From: Nocardioides sp. zg-1308
GTDB taxonomy: Bacteria > Actinomycetota > Actinomycetes > Propionibacteriales > Nocardioidaceae
Reading direction: 5' to 3'
NCBI RefSeq assembly: GCF_013155375.1
Contig: NZ_JABJQY010000002.1
Location: 2,108,001 to 2,172,000 of the forward strand
DNA: 64,000 nt
Shown here one piece after another: positions 17,972-26,122 of the stretch. Position numbers and translations under genes: made by a program. Below the pieces are notes generated by a model, which saw nothing but the letters and a program-made list of their open reading frames with translations, searched no databases and was not told the DNA's origin. The first letter of the stretch is position 1; each line of letters opens with the position of its first letter.

Positions 17972-17999
17972 ATGACCACGGCGGCGGCCGAAAGGTTGC
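17972..17999 (-). promoter_or_regulatory. ECF-type promoter of the duplicated lipoprotein
   Basis: On the minus strand GCAACC, a 16-base spacer and GGTCAT match the layout of ECF sigma promoters (GGAAC/GCAAC at -35, a GTC core at -10). The -10 ends seven bases before the ATG at 17964, so the message would be leaderless or nearly so. Another ECF-type promoter in this window (34716-34743) has the same 16-base spacing. Confidence 0.55.
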
Positions 18000-18039
18000 G
18001 CCGGGATCGCCCCGGATCCCACACCGGGTCGCGCAGGGC

Positions 18040-19932
18040 TCAGGAGCTGAGCGTGGCCAGGCGCTCGAGGACCCGCCGCGACAGCGCGACGAAGTCGGTC
18101 CGCGACATCGTCATGTCGCGGTCGGGGGCGAAGCCGAGCTGCGACACCGCGGTGCCGTCGCGCACGATCGCCATCAGGAACGGGAACGACTGCCGGTCGT
18201 TGAGCTCGATCGTCAACGACCAGACGCTGAGGTCGGTGGCCCGGGACGAGGTGGACGCCAGCTGGGTGACGGTGGTGCCGAGATTGGCCCGGCCGCAGTC
18301 GCGGATGCGGCTGCGCACCTGCTCGACGAAGTCGCGGGCCCGGGCCGCCTCCATGGCCCCGACCGTCTGGGTGAGGCCGAGCTGCGAGGCGTTGGGGGTC
18401 TCGGGGAAGAGGAAGGTCCGGGTCAGCGCCTTGCGGATGCCCTTGCCCTGGAAGCTCGTCCGGTCGCACCGGGTGGCGGCGTAGTTGGTCCGGGCCCGCT
18501 CGGGGTCGGTGCCCACCCACGGGCCGCGCACGGCCGAGACCGGCGGGAGGTCGACGACGGACAGCACGCCGGGCGGCGTACCGACGTCAAGCGGGCCGAT
18601 GGCCCGGGCACGGGCGCGACCGGCGCAGGTGGCGGCGCCCTCGGAGCCGCACAGCCCGTTGACGGCGGCGGCCAGGCCGGTGGTCGCGGTCCGGTCGCTG
18701 ACGGGCTTGCCCTGGCTGCGCACCACGTGGGTGACGACCATGCTGCCGGTGCGGGCCACGCCGACGGAGATGGTGGCCGGCTGCCTGCCCCACGTGCGGA
18801 GCCGGAACGTGCGGGCCTCGTCGCCGACGCGCTTGACCGTCCGGGTGGAGAGCAGCTGCGTGCGGGGATCGATGCAGCCGGCGTACCACATGGACGCCGT
18901 CTCGAAGCCCTGCTCGGCTCGCCGCTCGCCGCGCGACAGCTCGACCAGCTCGACGGCGGTCGACTCGATGCGGCTGACCTGCTCCTTGCGGGTGCGCTGC
19001 CGCTGGCCCCGGCCGACCTGCTTCTCCACGGTCCGGGTAGCCGAGCCGCGCCACGTGCGGGCGAGGGCGGTCACGGCGGCGGGGTCGGCGTAGCGCTCGC
19101 GCTGGCAGGGGGCGAGCAGCCCGTCGCCGCCGAGGTTGTCGGTGGTCGCGGTCTCGCGCCAGTCCAGGGCGGCGCCGTAGCGCTGCATCTGGTCGGGGGA
19201 GAGCAGTGCGTCCGCGCTGATGAGCTCCTCGCCGCCGGAGCTGGCGGACGGCGCGTGGACGGTGACGCCGGTGGTGGCCTTCTCCTCGCTCAGGCTGGTC
19301 GCCTCGGCACCCGCGCCCGTCGCGACGAGGGAGCCGGAGACCACGAGGGCGGCCGTCGCCACGGCGGCGCCGATCGCCGTGTGCGTACGACGCCGCGCGG
19401 CCCCGGCGCGCCGGATCACCGTGGCCCGGGGCCAGCGCGTCGACTCGAGGGGCGCCGCCAGGTCGTGGAGCAGCCGCGCGACCTCCGTCGTGGGGACGTC
19501 GCGGTTCAGGGAGAACTGGGCGGTCGCCGTCTGCAGCTCGCGCTCGGCGTCGGAGCGGGGCAGGCCCACCTCGCGGGAGATGTCGGAGAGGGAGAGCGTC
19601 GAGAGGCCGTTGAGCACGAGCAGCTCGCGCTGGCGTGCGGTGAGCTTGGAGAGCGCGTCGAGGGTGGCGCGCGCCTCGGCGTCGAGCGCCTTGTCGCGGT
19701 GCCAGATGCGGGCGGTGTGCCGGCGCCGGGCACGGCCCAGCGCGATCGGGCGGACGTAGCCGTCGCGGTCCTCGAGGGCCCCGACCTTGCGCCAGTGGTG
19801 CCACGCGACGACGAACGCGTCCCGCACGGCCGCGCGGGCCGCCGGCGCGTCCCCGGTCATCGCGTAGGCCTCGTGCAGGAGTCGGGTGCGTGTCTCGACG
19901 TAGTAGGCGTCGAACGTCTCGGGGCTCCTCAT
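18040..19932 (-). CDS. Sigma-factor-like protein fused to a membrane helix and a large exported sensor region
   Basis: A 630-residue protein with an unusual order of parts. Residues ~6-75 resemble ECF sigma region 2 of the SigE type ('AYAMTGDAPAARAAVRDAF', 'VVAWHHW'). Residues ~88-140 resemble sigma region 4 ('LTARQRELLVLNGL', then a helix-turn-helix 'SLSDISREVGLPRSDAE'). A single membrane helix (~186-207) leads to about 420 exported residues holding two PknH-like repeats (~270-436 and ~455-628). All six cysteines (276, 353, 428, 436, 489, 546) are outside, which suggests disulfides. The sigma half is degenerate in places and may bind polymerase, DNA or only partners. It neighbours a duplicated lipoprotein with an ECF-type promoter. 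Start: ATG with GGAG upstream. Confidence 0.7.
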   Translation of the reverse strand: MRSPETFDAYYVETRTRLLHEAYAMTGDAPAARAAVRDAFVVAWHHWRKVGALEDRDGYVRPIALGRARRRHTARIWHRDKALDAEARATLDALSKLTARQRELLVLNGLSTLSLSDISREVGLPRSDAERELQTATAQFSLNRDVPTTEVARLLHDLAAPLESTRWPRATVIRRAGAARRRTHTAIGAAVATAALVVSGSLVATGAGAEATSLSEEKATTGVTVHAPSASSGGEELISADALLSPDQMQRYGAALDWRETATTDNLGGDGLLAPCQRERYADPAAVTALARTWRGSATRTVEKQVGRGQRQRTRKEQVSRIESTAVELVELSRGERRAEQGFETASMWYAGCIDPRTQLLSTRTVKRVGDEARTFRLRTWGRQPATISVGVARTGSMVVTHVVRSQGKPVSDRTATTGLAAAVNGLCGSEGAATCAGRARARAIGPLDVGTPPGVLSVVDLPPVSAVRGPWVGTDPERARTNYAATRCDRTSFQGKGIRKALTRTFLFPETPNASQLGLTQTVGAMEAARARDFVEQVRSRIRDCGRANLGTTVTQLASTSSRATDLSVWSLTIELNDRQSFPFLMAIVRDGTAVSQLGFAPDRDMTMSRTDFVALSRRVLERLATLSS

Positions 19933-20054
19933 GACCGCTCCACGGTACGGGAGGGGCCCACGACGCGCACAACCCGACCGCAGCGGCGGCGAGGCCGCCC
20001 TGGGCGGCGTGGGAGCGTGATCCGTCCGGCCGGCCGGGTGATGATGGCCCGGTC

Positions 20055-21338
20055 ATGACGTCGCTCCTCACCCGACCCGACAGCGCCCGGGCTGCCGCTG
20101 CGCGCCCGCGCCCCCTGGTCCTGATCGCGACGCTCGGCGGGGCGCTGGCCGCCCTGGGGCCGCTCGTCGTGCTGCTGGCGGCCGGCGTGATCGGCTGGTT
20201 CGTCACCGACGCGGGCGTGCACGGCGCACCCCGCGACGGGATGCGGATGGGCGCGCTCGCCTGGCTCGCCGGCCACGGCTCCGGCCTCACGGTCATGGGG
20301 GCGCGGATCACCCTCGTGCCGCTCGGCATCACGGCCGTCGCGGCGTGGTCGACGTGGCGCCTCGGCCACCGCGTCGGCGACTCGGTGTCCGGCCACGGTC
20401 CCGACGCCGACCGGATCTCCGACGGTGAGCGCGACCTCACCGTCCCGATCGCCATCGGCACGTTCTTCGCCGGCTACGCCGTGGTCGCCGTGGTGGTCGC
20501 CACCCTGGCCGCCGGTTCTGCTGTCGACCCCTCCGTGCCCCGCGTGCTGGGCTGGACGCTGCTGCTCACCGCCGCTGTCGCCGCCCCCGCCATCGCCGTC
20601 GGCTCGGGCCGCGCCGCGATCTGGGCGGCGCTCGTGCCGGCCGCCGTGCGGGCGGGAGCCGTCGTGGCGGGCGCCGTGCTGCGGAGCCTGCTGCTCGTCT
20701 CGGGCCTGCTCTTCCTCGTCGCGCTCGGACTGTCCTTCGGTGACGCGGCCACGATGACCTCCAGCCTGCACCCCAGCCCGTCGGAGGCCGGCCTCTACGC
20801 CCTGGTCAACGCCGCCTTCCTGCCCAACGCCGTGCTGTGCGCCGGCTCCTGGCTCCTCGGGCCCGGCTTCGCGGTCGGCGGCGCCACGCTGGTCTCGCCG
20901 GGCGCGGTCGTGCTCGGCCCGCTCCCGGTGGTGCCGCTCCTGGCCGCCCTCCCCGCAGCCGGTACGCCGCCGGGCTGGGTCGGTGCCCTGATGCTCCTGC
21001 CGCCCGTGGTGGCCGCGGTCGCCGCCCACCGTGCCCTGCGCACCCGGCCGCTGACCTGGGACCGGATCGCGCTCGCCGGCTGCGGTGGCGGTCTCGCGGC
21101 CGGCGTGGGGTTCGCCGTCCTCGCCTCGCTCGCCGGGGGCGCGGCCGGACCCGGCCGGATGCGGTTCGTGGGCCCGTTCGTGCCCGACGTGCTGGTGCAC
21201 GCGATGACCGCGTGCGGCGTCGGCGCCCTCCTCGGTGCGTCGGTCCTCGCCCTCCCGGCGTGGCGCGCGGCGCGGGCACGGAGCGACGAGCCCGCGCCCG
21301 CACCGACGACCGCACCGACCACCGCTCCCGAGGACTGA
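20055..21338 (+). CDS. DUF6350-type polytopic membrane protein
   Basis: A 427-residue protein with about ten hydrophobic helices, Ala/Gly/Val-rich, and a disordered Pro/Thr/Ala tail. It matches the DUF6350 pattern by position and composition: in Actinobacteria this family sits just before purN-purH, as here. Function is unknown. A GATGAT hexamer ends nine bases before the ATG, a possible -10 of a leaderless message. It is divergent from the sigma-sensor fusion and cotranscribed with the YibE/F gene, whose GTG lies one base after its stop. Confidence 0.75.
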   Translation: MTSLLTRPDSARAAAARPRPLVLIATLGGALAALGPLVVLLAAGVIGWFVTDAGVHGAPRDGMRMGALAWLAGHGSGLTVMGARITLVPLGITAVAAWSTWRLGHRVGDSVSGHGPDADRISDGERDLTVPIAIGTFFAGYAVVAVVVATLAAGSAVDPSVPRVLGWTLLLTAAVAAPAIAVGSGRAAIWAALVPAAVRAGAVVAGAVLRSLLLVSGLLFLVALGLSFGDAATMTSSLHPSPSEAGLYALVNAAFLPNAVLCAGSWLLGPGFAVGGATLVSPGAVVLGPLPVVPLLAALPAAGTPPGWVGALMLLPPVVAAVAAHRALRTRPLTWDRIALAGCGGGLAAGVGFAVLASLAGGAAGPGRMRFVGPFVPDVLVHAMTACGVGALLGASVLALPAWRAARARSDEPAPAPTTAPTTAPED

Positions 21339-21339
21339 C

Positions 21340-22536
21340 GTGGGGGCCGGACACGGCCACGGCCACTCGTCGCTGGGGCCGCTGCCGCGACACCTGCGGA
21401 TGGTGGTGGCCCTCGTGGTCGGACCGCTCGTCCTCGCGACCGTGGTGGGCCTCGCCCTGCTCTGGCCCGACGGCGACCTCGAGCTCGCCGGCCCGGGGAC
21501 CGACGTGGAGCGGGGCACCGCCGAGGTGCGCTCCGTCGTCACCTGCGACCTCGGCGAGGGCTGCCAGCAGGCCGAGGTCGAGCTGCTGAGCGGGCCCGGT
21601 GCCCCGGGCGAGGCGCTGGCGCTGCTGCCCTTCGGCGAGAACGCACCCGACGTGCAGGCCGGCGACCGGATCGTCGTCTCGTTCACCGAGCAGGCCCCGG
21701 CGGGAGAGCAGTACGTCTTCCAGGACTTCGACCGCGGCCCGCCGCTGCTGACGCTGCTGGTCCTGTTCGCGGTGGGCGTCCTGGCGCTGTCGCGCTGGCG
21801 CGGCATCGGCGCGCTCGCCAGCCTGGCGTACTCCCTCGTGCTCATCGCGGTCTTCACGCTGCCCGCCATCATGGAGGGCTCCCCGCCGCTCGCGGTCGCG
21901 GTGGTGACCGCCGCCGCGATCATGCTCGTCACGCTCTACCTCTCCCACGGCTTCGACGTCCGCTCGACGGTGGCGATGCTCGGCACCCTCGTGTCGCTCC
22001 TCGTGATCGGTGGCGTCGGCTGGGTGTTCACCGAGGTCGGGCACTTCACGGGGCTCGTCGACGAGGGCAGCCAGTACATCTCCGGCATCGCGGCGCAGGT
22101 CGACCTCCGCGGACTGCTGCTGGCCGGGCTGGTGATCGGCGCCCTCGGCGTCCTGGACGACGTGACCGTCACCCAGACCTGGGCCGTGTGGGAGCTCGCC
22201 GACGTGGACCCGGAGGCGAGCGCCAGGTCCCTGTTCGCCCGGGCGATGCGGATCGGTCGCTCGCACGCCGCGTCGACCGTCAACACGCTCGTGCTCGCCT
22301 ACGTCGGCGCGACGCTGCCGCTGATGCTGGTGTTCTCCGCGCTCGAGCTGCCGTTCGGGATCGCGGTGAGCCAGGAGGTCGTGGCCCAGGAGGTGGTGCG
22401 CGGACTCGTCGGCGGCCTCGGCATCCTCGCCGCCGTCCCGGTCACGACGGCCATCGCCGCACTGGTCGCCGGCCGCCTGGTCCGCGAGCGGTCCGCGGGC
22501 GCCGGGCCGTCCCGCCGCGCCTCGCACCGCGCATAG
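21340..22536 (+). CDS. YibE/F-family membrane protein
   Basis: A 398-residue protein. A short His/Gly-rich N-terminus ('GAGHGHGHSS') is followed by a membrane helix, an exported ~90-residue beta-rich domain ('GTAEVRSVVTCDLGEGCQQAEVE', two Cys) and about seven helices of the YibE/F core, with the conserved 'GALGVLDDVTVTQTWAVWEL' segment carrying the acidic Asp-Asp pair within the membrane. The transported or processed substrate is unknown. The GTG at 21340 follows the DUF6350 stop by one base, so coupling is likely. Confidence 0.82.
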   Translation: MGAGHGHGHSSLGPLPRHLRMVVALVVGPLVLATVVGLALLWPDGDLELAGPGTDVERGTAEVRSVVTCDLGEGCQQAEVELLSGPGAPGEALALLPFGENAPDVQAGDRIVVSFTEQAPAGEQYVFQDFDRGPPLLTLLVLFAVGVLALSRWRGIGALASLAYSLVLIAVFTLPAIMEGSPPLAVAVVTAAAIMLVTLYLSHGFDVRSTVAMLGTLVSLLVIGGVGWVFTEVGHFTGLVDEGSQYISGIAAQVDLRGLLLAGLVIGALGVLDDVTVTQTWAVWELADVDPEASARSLFARAMRIGRSHAASTVNTLVLAYVGATLPLMLVFSALELPFGIAVSQEVVAQEVVRGLVGGLGILAAVPVTTAIAALVAGRLVRERSAGAGPSRRASHRA

Positions 22537-22539
22537 GAT
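22534..22539 (+). promoter_or_regulatory. TAGGAT -10 element of purN
   Basis: TAGGAT overlaps the YibE/F stop codon and ends six bases before the GTG of purN. No ribosome-binding site fits the gap, so purN probably also has a leaderless transcript of its own. Confidence 0.5.
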
Positions 22540-22545
22540 CCACGC

Positions 22546-23163
22546 GTGCAGCAGCCCACGCGCCTCGTCGTCCTCGTCTCCGGGTCCGGCACCAACCTGC
22601 AGGCCCTGCTCGACGCCTGCACCGACCCGGCGTACGGCGCCCGCGTCGTGGCGGTCGGCGCCGACCGCGACGGCATCGAGGGACTGGCGCGCGCCGAGCG
22701 CGCCGGCGTCCCGACGTTCGTCCGCTCGCTGTCGGACTTCGAGACCCGCGACGGGTGGGACGCCGCCCTCGCGACCGTCGTCGAGCGCTTCGAGCCGGAC
22801 CTGGTGGTCTCGGCCGGCTTCATGAAGCTGCTCTCGACCGACTTCCTCGCGAAGTTCCTCACCCTCAACACCCACCCCGCGCTGTGCCCGGCGTTCCCCG
22901 GCATGCACGGCCCGCGCGACGCCCTCGACCACGGCGTCAAGGTCACCGGCGCCACGCTCTTCGTCGTCGACGCGGGCGTCGACACCGGTCCGATCGTGGC
23001 GCAGGTGCCGGTCACGGTGGAGGAGGGCGACGACGTCGCGTCGCTGCACGAGCGGATCAAGACCGCGGAGCGCGCCATGCTGGTCGAGGCGGTCGGGCGG
23101 ATCGCGCGGGAGGGGATCACGGTCGAGGGCCGCCGGGTTCGCATCGGCGCCGGTGCTCGGTAG
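22546..23163 (+). CDS. purN: Phosphoribosylglycinamide formyltransferase (GAR transformylase)
   Basis: A 205-residue enzyme of step 3 of purine synthesis: it transfers formyl from 10-formyl-tetrahydrofolate to GAR. The phosphate loop 'VLVSGSGTNLQALLDA' is at the N-terminus, the catalytic Asn and His lie in 'LNTHPALCPAFPG', and the catalytic Asp in 'VVDAGVDTGPIVAQ'. GTG start by family length. purH follows, separated by a ZTP riboswitch, so the two can be expressed apart. Confidence 0.96.
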   Translation: MQQPTRLVVLVSGSGTNLQALLDACTDPAYGARVVAVGADRDGIEGLARAERAGVPTFVRSLSDFETRDGWDAALATVVERFEPDLVVSAGFMKLLSTDFLAKFLTLNTHPALCPAFPGMHGPRDALDHGVKVTGATLFVVDAGVDTGPIVAQVPVTVEEGDDVASLHERIKTAERAMLVEAVGRIAREGITVEGRRVRIGAGAR

Positions 23164-23166
23164 GGT
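23161..23166 (+). promoter_or_regulatory. TAGGGT -10 element for the riboswitch-purH transcript
   Basis: TAGGGT overlaps the purN stop codon, and TTCGCA (23138-23143) stands 17 bases before it as a weak -35. Transcription would start at about 23172, exactly where the riboswitch begins. Confidence 0.5.
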
Positions 23167-23171
23167 TCGAC

Positions 23172-23245
23172 CACACGACTGGCGCAGGTGGGCCACCACC
23201 AGGGAGTGACGCGCGAGGGCATCGAACGCCTGGGTGCCCCCGACT
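23172..23245 (+). ncRNA. ZTP (pfl) riboswitch before purH
   Basis: The segment carries the conserved blocks of the pfl motif: 'CGACTGGCG', then 'GGTGGGCCACCACC' and 'AGGGAGTG' (the P2-P3 region and its conserved purines), a short variable linker, and the downstream 'CGCCTGGGT' pseudoknot partner. The class senses ZTP/ZMP, which rises when 10-formyl-tetrahydrofolate is short, and turns on purine and one-carbon genes. It lies between a TAGGGT -10 and the purH ribosome-binding site (AGGAG, about 23256), and no clear terminator with a T tract follows. Control of translation start is therefore more likely than attenuation. Confidence 0.9.
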
Positions 23246-23265
23246 CGAACCGACCGAGGAGTCCC

Positions 23266-24858
23266 GTGTCCCCTGAAGCCGCTGAGGCCCGCACCCCGAT
23301 CAAGCGAGCACTCGTCTCCGTCTATGACAAGACCGGTCTCGACGACCTCGTCCGCGCCCTGCACGACGCCGGCGTGGAGCTGGTCTCGACCGGTGGCTCC
23401 GCCGCGCTCATCGACTCGCTCGGCCTGCCCGTCACCCGCGTCGAGGACCTCACCGGGTTCCCCGAGTGCCTCGACGGCCGCGTCAAGACGCTGCACCCGC
23501 GCGTGCACGCCGGGATCCTCGCCGACCGGCGCCTCGAGTCCCACGTCGCGCAGCTCGAGGAGCTCGACATCGAGCCGTTCGACCTCGTCGTGAGCAACCT
23601 CTACCCGTTCACCGACACTGTCGCGTCCGGCGCCTCCCCGGACGAGTGCGTCGAGCAGATCGACATCGGCGGTCCCTCGATGGTCCGCGCGGCGGCCAAG
23701 AACCACCCGAGCGTCGCCATCGTCACCTCGCCCGCGGCGTACGACGACGTGCTGGCCGCCGTGGCCGCCGGCGGGTTCACGCTCGCCGAGCGCCGGCGCC
23801 TGGCCGCGGAGGCGTTCGTCCACACCGCGACCTATGACGTGCACGTGGCCTCCTGGATGGGCAACGTGCTCGCCGACACCAGCGACGGCTCGGGCTTCCC
23901 GGCGTGGATGGGCGCCACGTGGAGCAAGGAGGCGGTGCTGCGCTACGGCGAGAACCCCCACCAGCGCGCCGCGCTCTACAGCAACGGGTTCCTCCCCGAG
24001 GGTCCGGGACTCGCCCAGGCGACCCAGCACCACGGCAAGGAGATGTCCTACAACAACTACGTCGACGCCGACGCGGCCCGCCGGGCGGCGTACGACTTCG
24101 ACGAGCCGGCCGTCGCGATCATCAAGCACGCCAACCCGTGCGGCATCGCCGTCGGCGAGGACGTCGCCGCGGCGCACCGCAAGGCCCACGAGTGCGACCC
24201 GGTCAGCGCCTTCGGCGGCGTCATCGCCACCAACGTGCCGGTCTCCGTCGCGATGGCCGAGCAGGTCGCCGAGATCTTCACCGAGGTCGTCGTCGCCCCG
24301 GGCTACGAGGACGGCGCGATCGAGGCGCTGCGGGCCAAGAAAAACATCCGGGTGCTCGAGTGCCCCCCGCTCGTCCGCGGTGGCGCCGAGATGCGCGCGA
24401 TCTCGGGCGGCCTCCTGCTGCAGGAGCGCGACGTCCTCTCGGCCGAGGTCGAGGGCGGCGGCGACGACCCCGTCACGTGGACGCTGGCCACCGGCGAGGC
24501 CGCCTCCGAGGACGTGCTGGCCGACCTCGCCTTCGCGTGGCGCGCCTGCCGCGCGGTGAAGTCCAACGCGATCCTGCTCGCCGCCGACGGCGCCTCCGTC
24601 GGCGTCGGCATGGGCCAGGTCAACCGGGTGGACTCCTGCCGGCTCGCCGTGGAGCGGGCGGGGGAGCGGGTGACGTCCGCGGTGGCGGCCTCGGACGCCT
24701 TCTTCCCCTTCGCCGACGGTCCGCAGATCCTCATCGACGCCGGGGTCCGCGCGATCGTCCAGCCCGGCGGCTCGGTGCGCGACGCCGAGGTGGTGGCCGC
24801 CTGCGAGGCGGCCGGCGTGACGATGTACCTCACCGGCACGCGCCACTTCTTCCACTGA
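23266..24858 (+). CDS. purH: Bifunctional AICAR transformylase / IMP cyclohydrolase
   Basis: A 530-residue enzyme for the last two steps to IMP. The N-terminal cyclohydrolase (MGS-like) domain has '[16 protein letters not shown]', '[11 protein letters not shown]' and '[15 protein letters not shown]'. The C-terminal transformylase has '[13 protein letters not shown]', the catalytic '[14 protein letters not shown]' with its Lys-His pair, 'YDPVSAFGG'-like '[14 protein letters not shown]' and 'FFPFADGP'. The GTG is preceded by AGGAG. Expression is placed under ZTP control by the upstream riboswitch, which fits the use of 10-formyl-tetrahydrofolate by this enzyme. Confidence 0.97.
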   Translation: MSPEAAEARTPIKRALVSVYDKTGLDDLVRALHDAGVELVSTGGSAALIDSLGLPVTRVEDLTGFPECLDGRVKTLHPRVHAGILADRRLESHVAQLEELDIEPFDLVVSNLYPFTDTVASGASPDECVEQIDIGGPSMVRAAAKNHPSVAIVTSPAAYDDVLAAVAAGGFTLAERRRLAAEAFVHTATYDVHVASWMGNVLADTSDGSGFPAWMGATWSKEAVLRYGENPHQRAALYSNGFLPEGPGLAQATQHHGKEMSYNNYVDADAARRAAYDFDEPAVAIIKHANPCGIAVGEDVAAAHRKAHECDPVSAFGGVIATNVPVSVAMAEQVAEIFTEVVVAPGYEDGAIEALRAKKNIRVLECPPLVRGGAEMRAISGGLLLQERDVLSAEVEGGGDDPVTWTLATGEAASEDVLADLAFAWRACRAVKSNAILLAADGASVGVGMGQVNRVDSCRLAVERAGERVTSAVAASDAFFPFADGPQILIDAGVRAIVQPGGSVRDAEVVAACEAAGVTMYLTGTRHFFH

Positions 24859-24871
24859 TGGCCGACGTCCC

Positions 24872-24877
24872 TAGACT
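24872..24877 (+). promoter_or_regulatory. TAGACT -10 element of folD
   Basis: TAGACT ends seven bases before the GTG at 24885, matching the leaderless spacing seen at other genes here. It supports that start over the ATG at 24858, which overlaps the purH stop. Confidence 0.45.
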
Positions 24878-24884
24878 GACCGCC

Positions 24885-25733
24885 GTGACGGCACAGACCC
24901 TGGACGGCGCGGCGACGCTGCGCACCATCAAGGCGGAGCTCGCCCAGCGCGTCGCCGCCCTCGCCGAGCAGGGGGTCACCCCGGGCCTCGGCACGGTGCT
25001 CGTCGGCGACGACCCCGGCTCGCACTGGTACGTCGGTGCGAAGCACAAGGACTGTGCCGAGATCGGCATCACCTCGATCCGCCGCGACCTGCCGGCCACG
25101 GCCACCCAGGCCGAGGTGGAGGCCGTCATCGACGAGCTCAACGCCGACGACCAGTGCACCGGCTTCATCGTCCAGCAGCCCACCGGGCTCGACGAGTTCG
25201 CCCTGCTGTCGCGCGTCGACCCCGACAAGGACGTCGACGGCCTGCACCCCACCAACCTCGGCAAGCTCGTCCTCGGCGAGGCCGGCCCGCTGCCGTGCAC
25301 CCCGGTCGGCTCCATCGAGCTCCTCCGCCGGCACGACGTGCAGATCGCCGGCGCGGAGGTGGTCGTCGTGGGCCGCGGCATCACGGTGGGTCGCCCGCTC
25401 GGGCTGCTGCTGACCCGGCGCTCCGAGAACGCGACCGTCACGCTGTGCCACACCGGCACCGTCGACCTCGCCGCCCACGTGCGCAACGCCGACATCGTCG
25501 TCGCCGCCGCGGGCGTGCCCGGCATCATCACCGCCGACATGGTCAAGCCCGGCGCGGCCGTCCTCGACGTGGGCGTCTCGCGCGTCGAGGGCAAGGTGAC
25601 CGGCGACGTGCACCCCGACGTGTGGGAGGTCGCGGGCTGGGTCTCGCCCAACCCCAGGGGCGTCGGTCCGATGACCCGCGCGATGCTGCTCACCAACATC
25701 GTGGAGATCGCCGAGAAGTCCCTGCGGTCCTGA
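24885..25733 (+). CDS. folD: Methylenetetrahydrofolate dehydrogenase / cyclohydrolase
   Basis: A 282-residue bifunctional enzyme that interconverts 5,10-methylene- and 10-formyl-tetrahydrofolate and so supplies purN and purH. It has '[27 protein letters not shown]' (the folate-site Tyr and Lys), '[16 protein letters not shown]', '[13 protein letters not shown]', '[13 protein letters not shown]' and the NADP loop '[18 protein letters not shown]'. An in-frame ATG at 24858 overlaps the purH stop (TGATG) and would add nine residues. The GTG at 24885 is preferred because it gives the usual N-terminus and follows a TAGACT hexamer. Confidence 0.94.
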   Translation: MTAQTLDGAATLRTIKAELAQRVAALAEQGVTPGLGTVLVGDDPGSHWYVGAKHKDCAEIGITSIRRDLPATATQAEVEAVIDELNADDQCTGFIVQQPTGLDEFALLSRVDPDKDVDGLHPTNLGKLVLGEAGPLPCTPVGSIELLRRHDVQIAGAEVVVVGRGITVGRPLGLLLTRRSENATVTLCHTGTVDLAAHVRNADIVVAAAGVPGIITADMVKPGAAVLDVGVSRVEGKVTGDVHPDVWEVAGWVSPNPRGVGPMTRAMLLTNIVEIAEKSLRS

Positions 25734-25734
25734 C

Positions 25735-26058
25735 ATGACGGAGTCCGAGCACGGCGACGGCCGGGAGGACGACGGGCGACGCTACCCGTCCACCATCGGC
25801 GGCGCGTTCTACCTGCTCGTCCTCGTGACCGTCGGCGTCGCGATGGTGCTGGTCGTGCTCGAGGAGTGGCGCACGGGCATCCGGTTGATGGGCGGAGCGC
25901 TCGTCTTCGCCGCCCTGGTCCGGCTCCTGCTCCGCAACCGCGACGCCGGCATGCTCGCCGTACGCCACAAGGTGCTCGACGCGGCGATCCTGTCGGTGCT
26001 CGGCGGGTCGCTCGTCTTCCTCGCCGGCTCGATCCCCAACCAGCCGGGCGGCTTCTGA
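25735..26058 (+). CDS. DUF3017 membrane protein
   Basis: A 107-residue protein with a charged N-terminus and three hydrophobic helices (about 24-42, 49-66 and 80-99). It fits DUF3017, which in Actinobacteria is encoded right after folD, here one base after its stop. The role is unknown; the fixed neighbourhood is the main evidence. Confidence 0.75.
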   Translation: MTESEHGDGREDDGRRYPSTIGGAFYLLVLVTVGVAMVLVVLEEWRTGIRLMGGALVFAALVRLLLRNRDAGMLAVRHKVLDAAILSVLGGSLVFLAGSIPNQPGGF

Positions 26059-26060
26059 GA

Positions 26061-26102
26061 CGACGACGGCCGGGCACCCGCGTGGGGGCCCGGCCGTCGT
26101 CG
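26061..26102. terminator. Strong bidirectional terminator
   Basis: A perfect 15-bp stem (26061-26075 with 26088-26102) with a 12-base loop starts two bases after the DUF3017 stop and ends 20 bases before the end of the convergent mdh gene, so it can serve both. Confidence 0.85.
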
Positions 26103-26122
26103 GTCGCTCAGGGCAGGCCGCC

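Noticed and set aside
20806..24855. Very long open frame antisense to the YibE/F, purN and purH genes
   Set aside because: It is the expected mirror of high-GC codon bias: low-complexity His/Glu/Arg/Asp-rich translation, no domains, and it runs across several well-supported genes.
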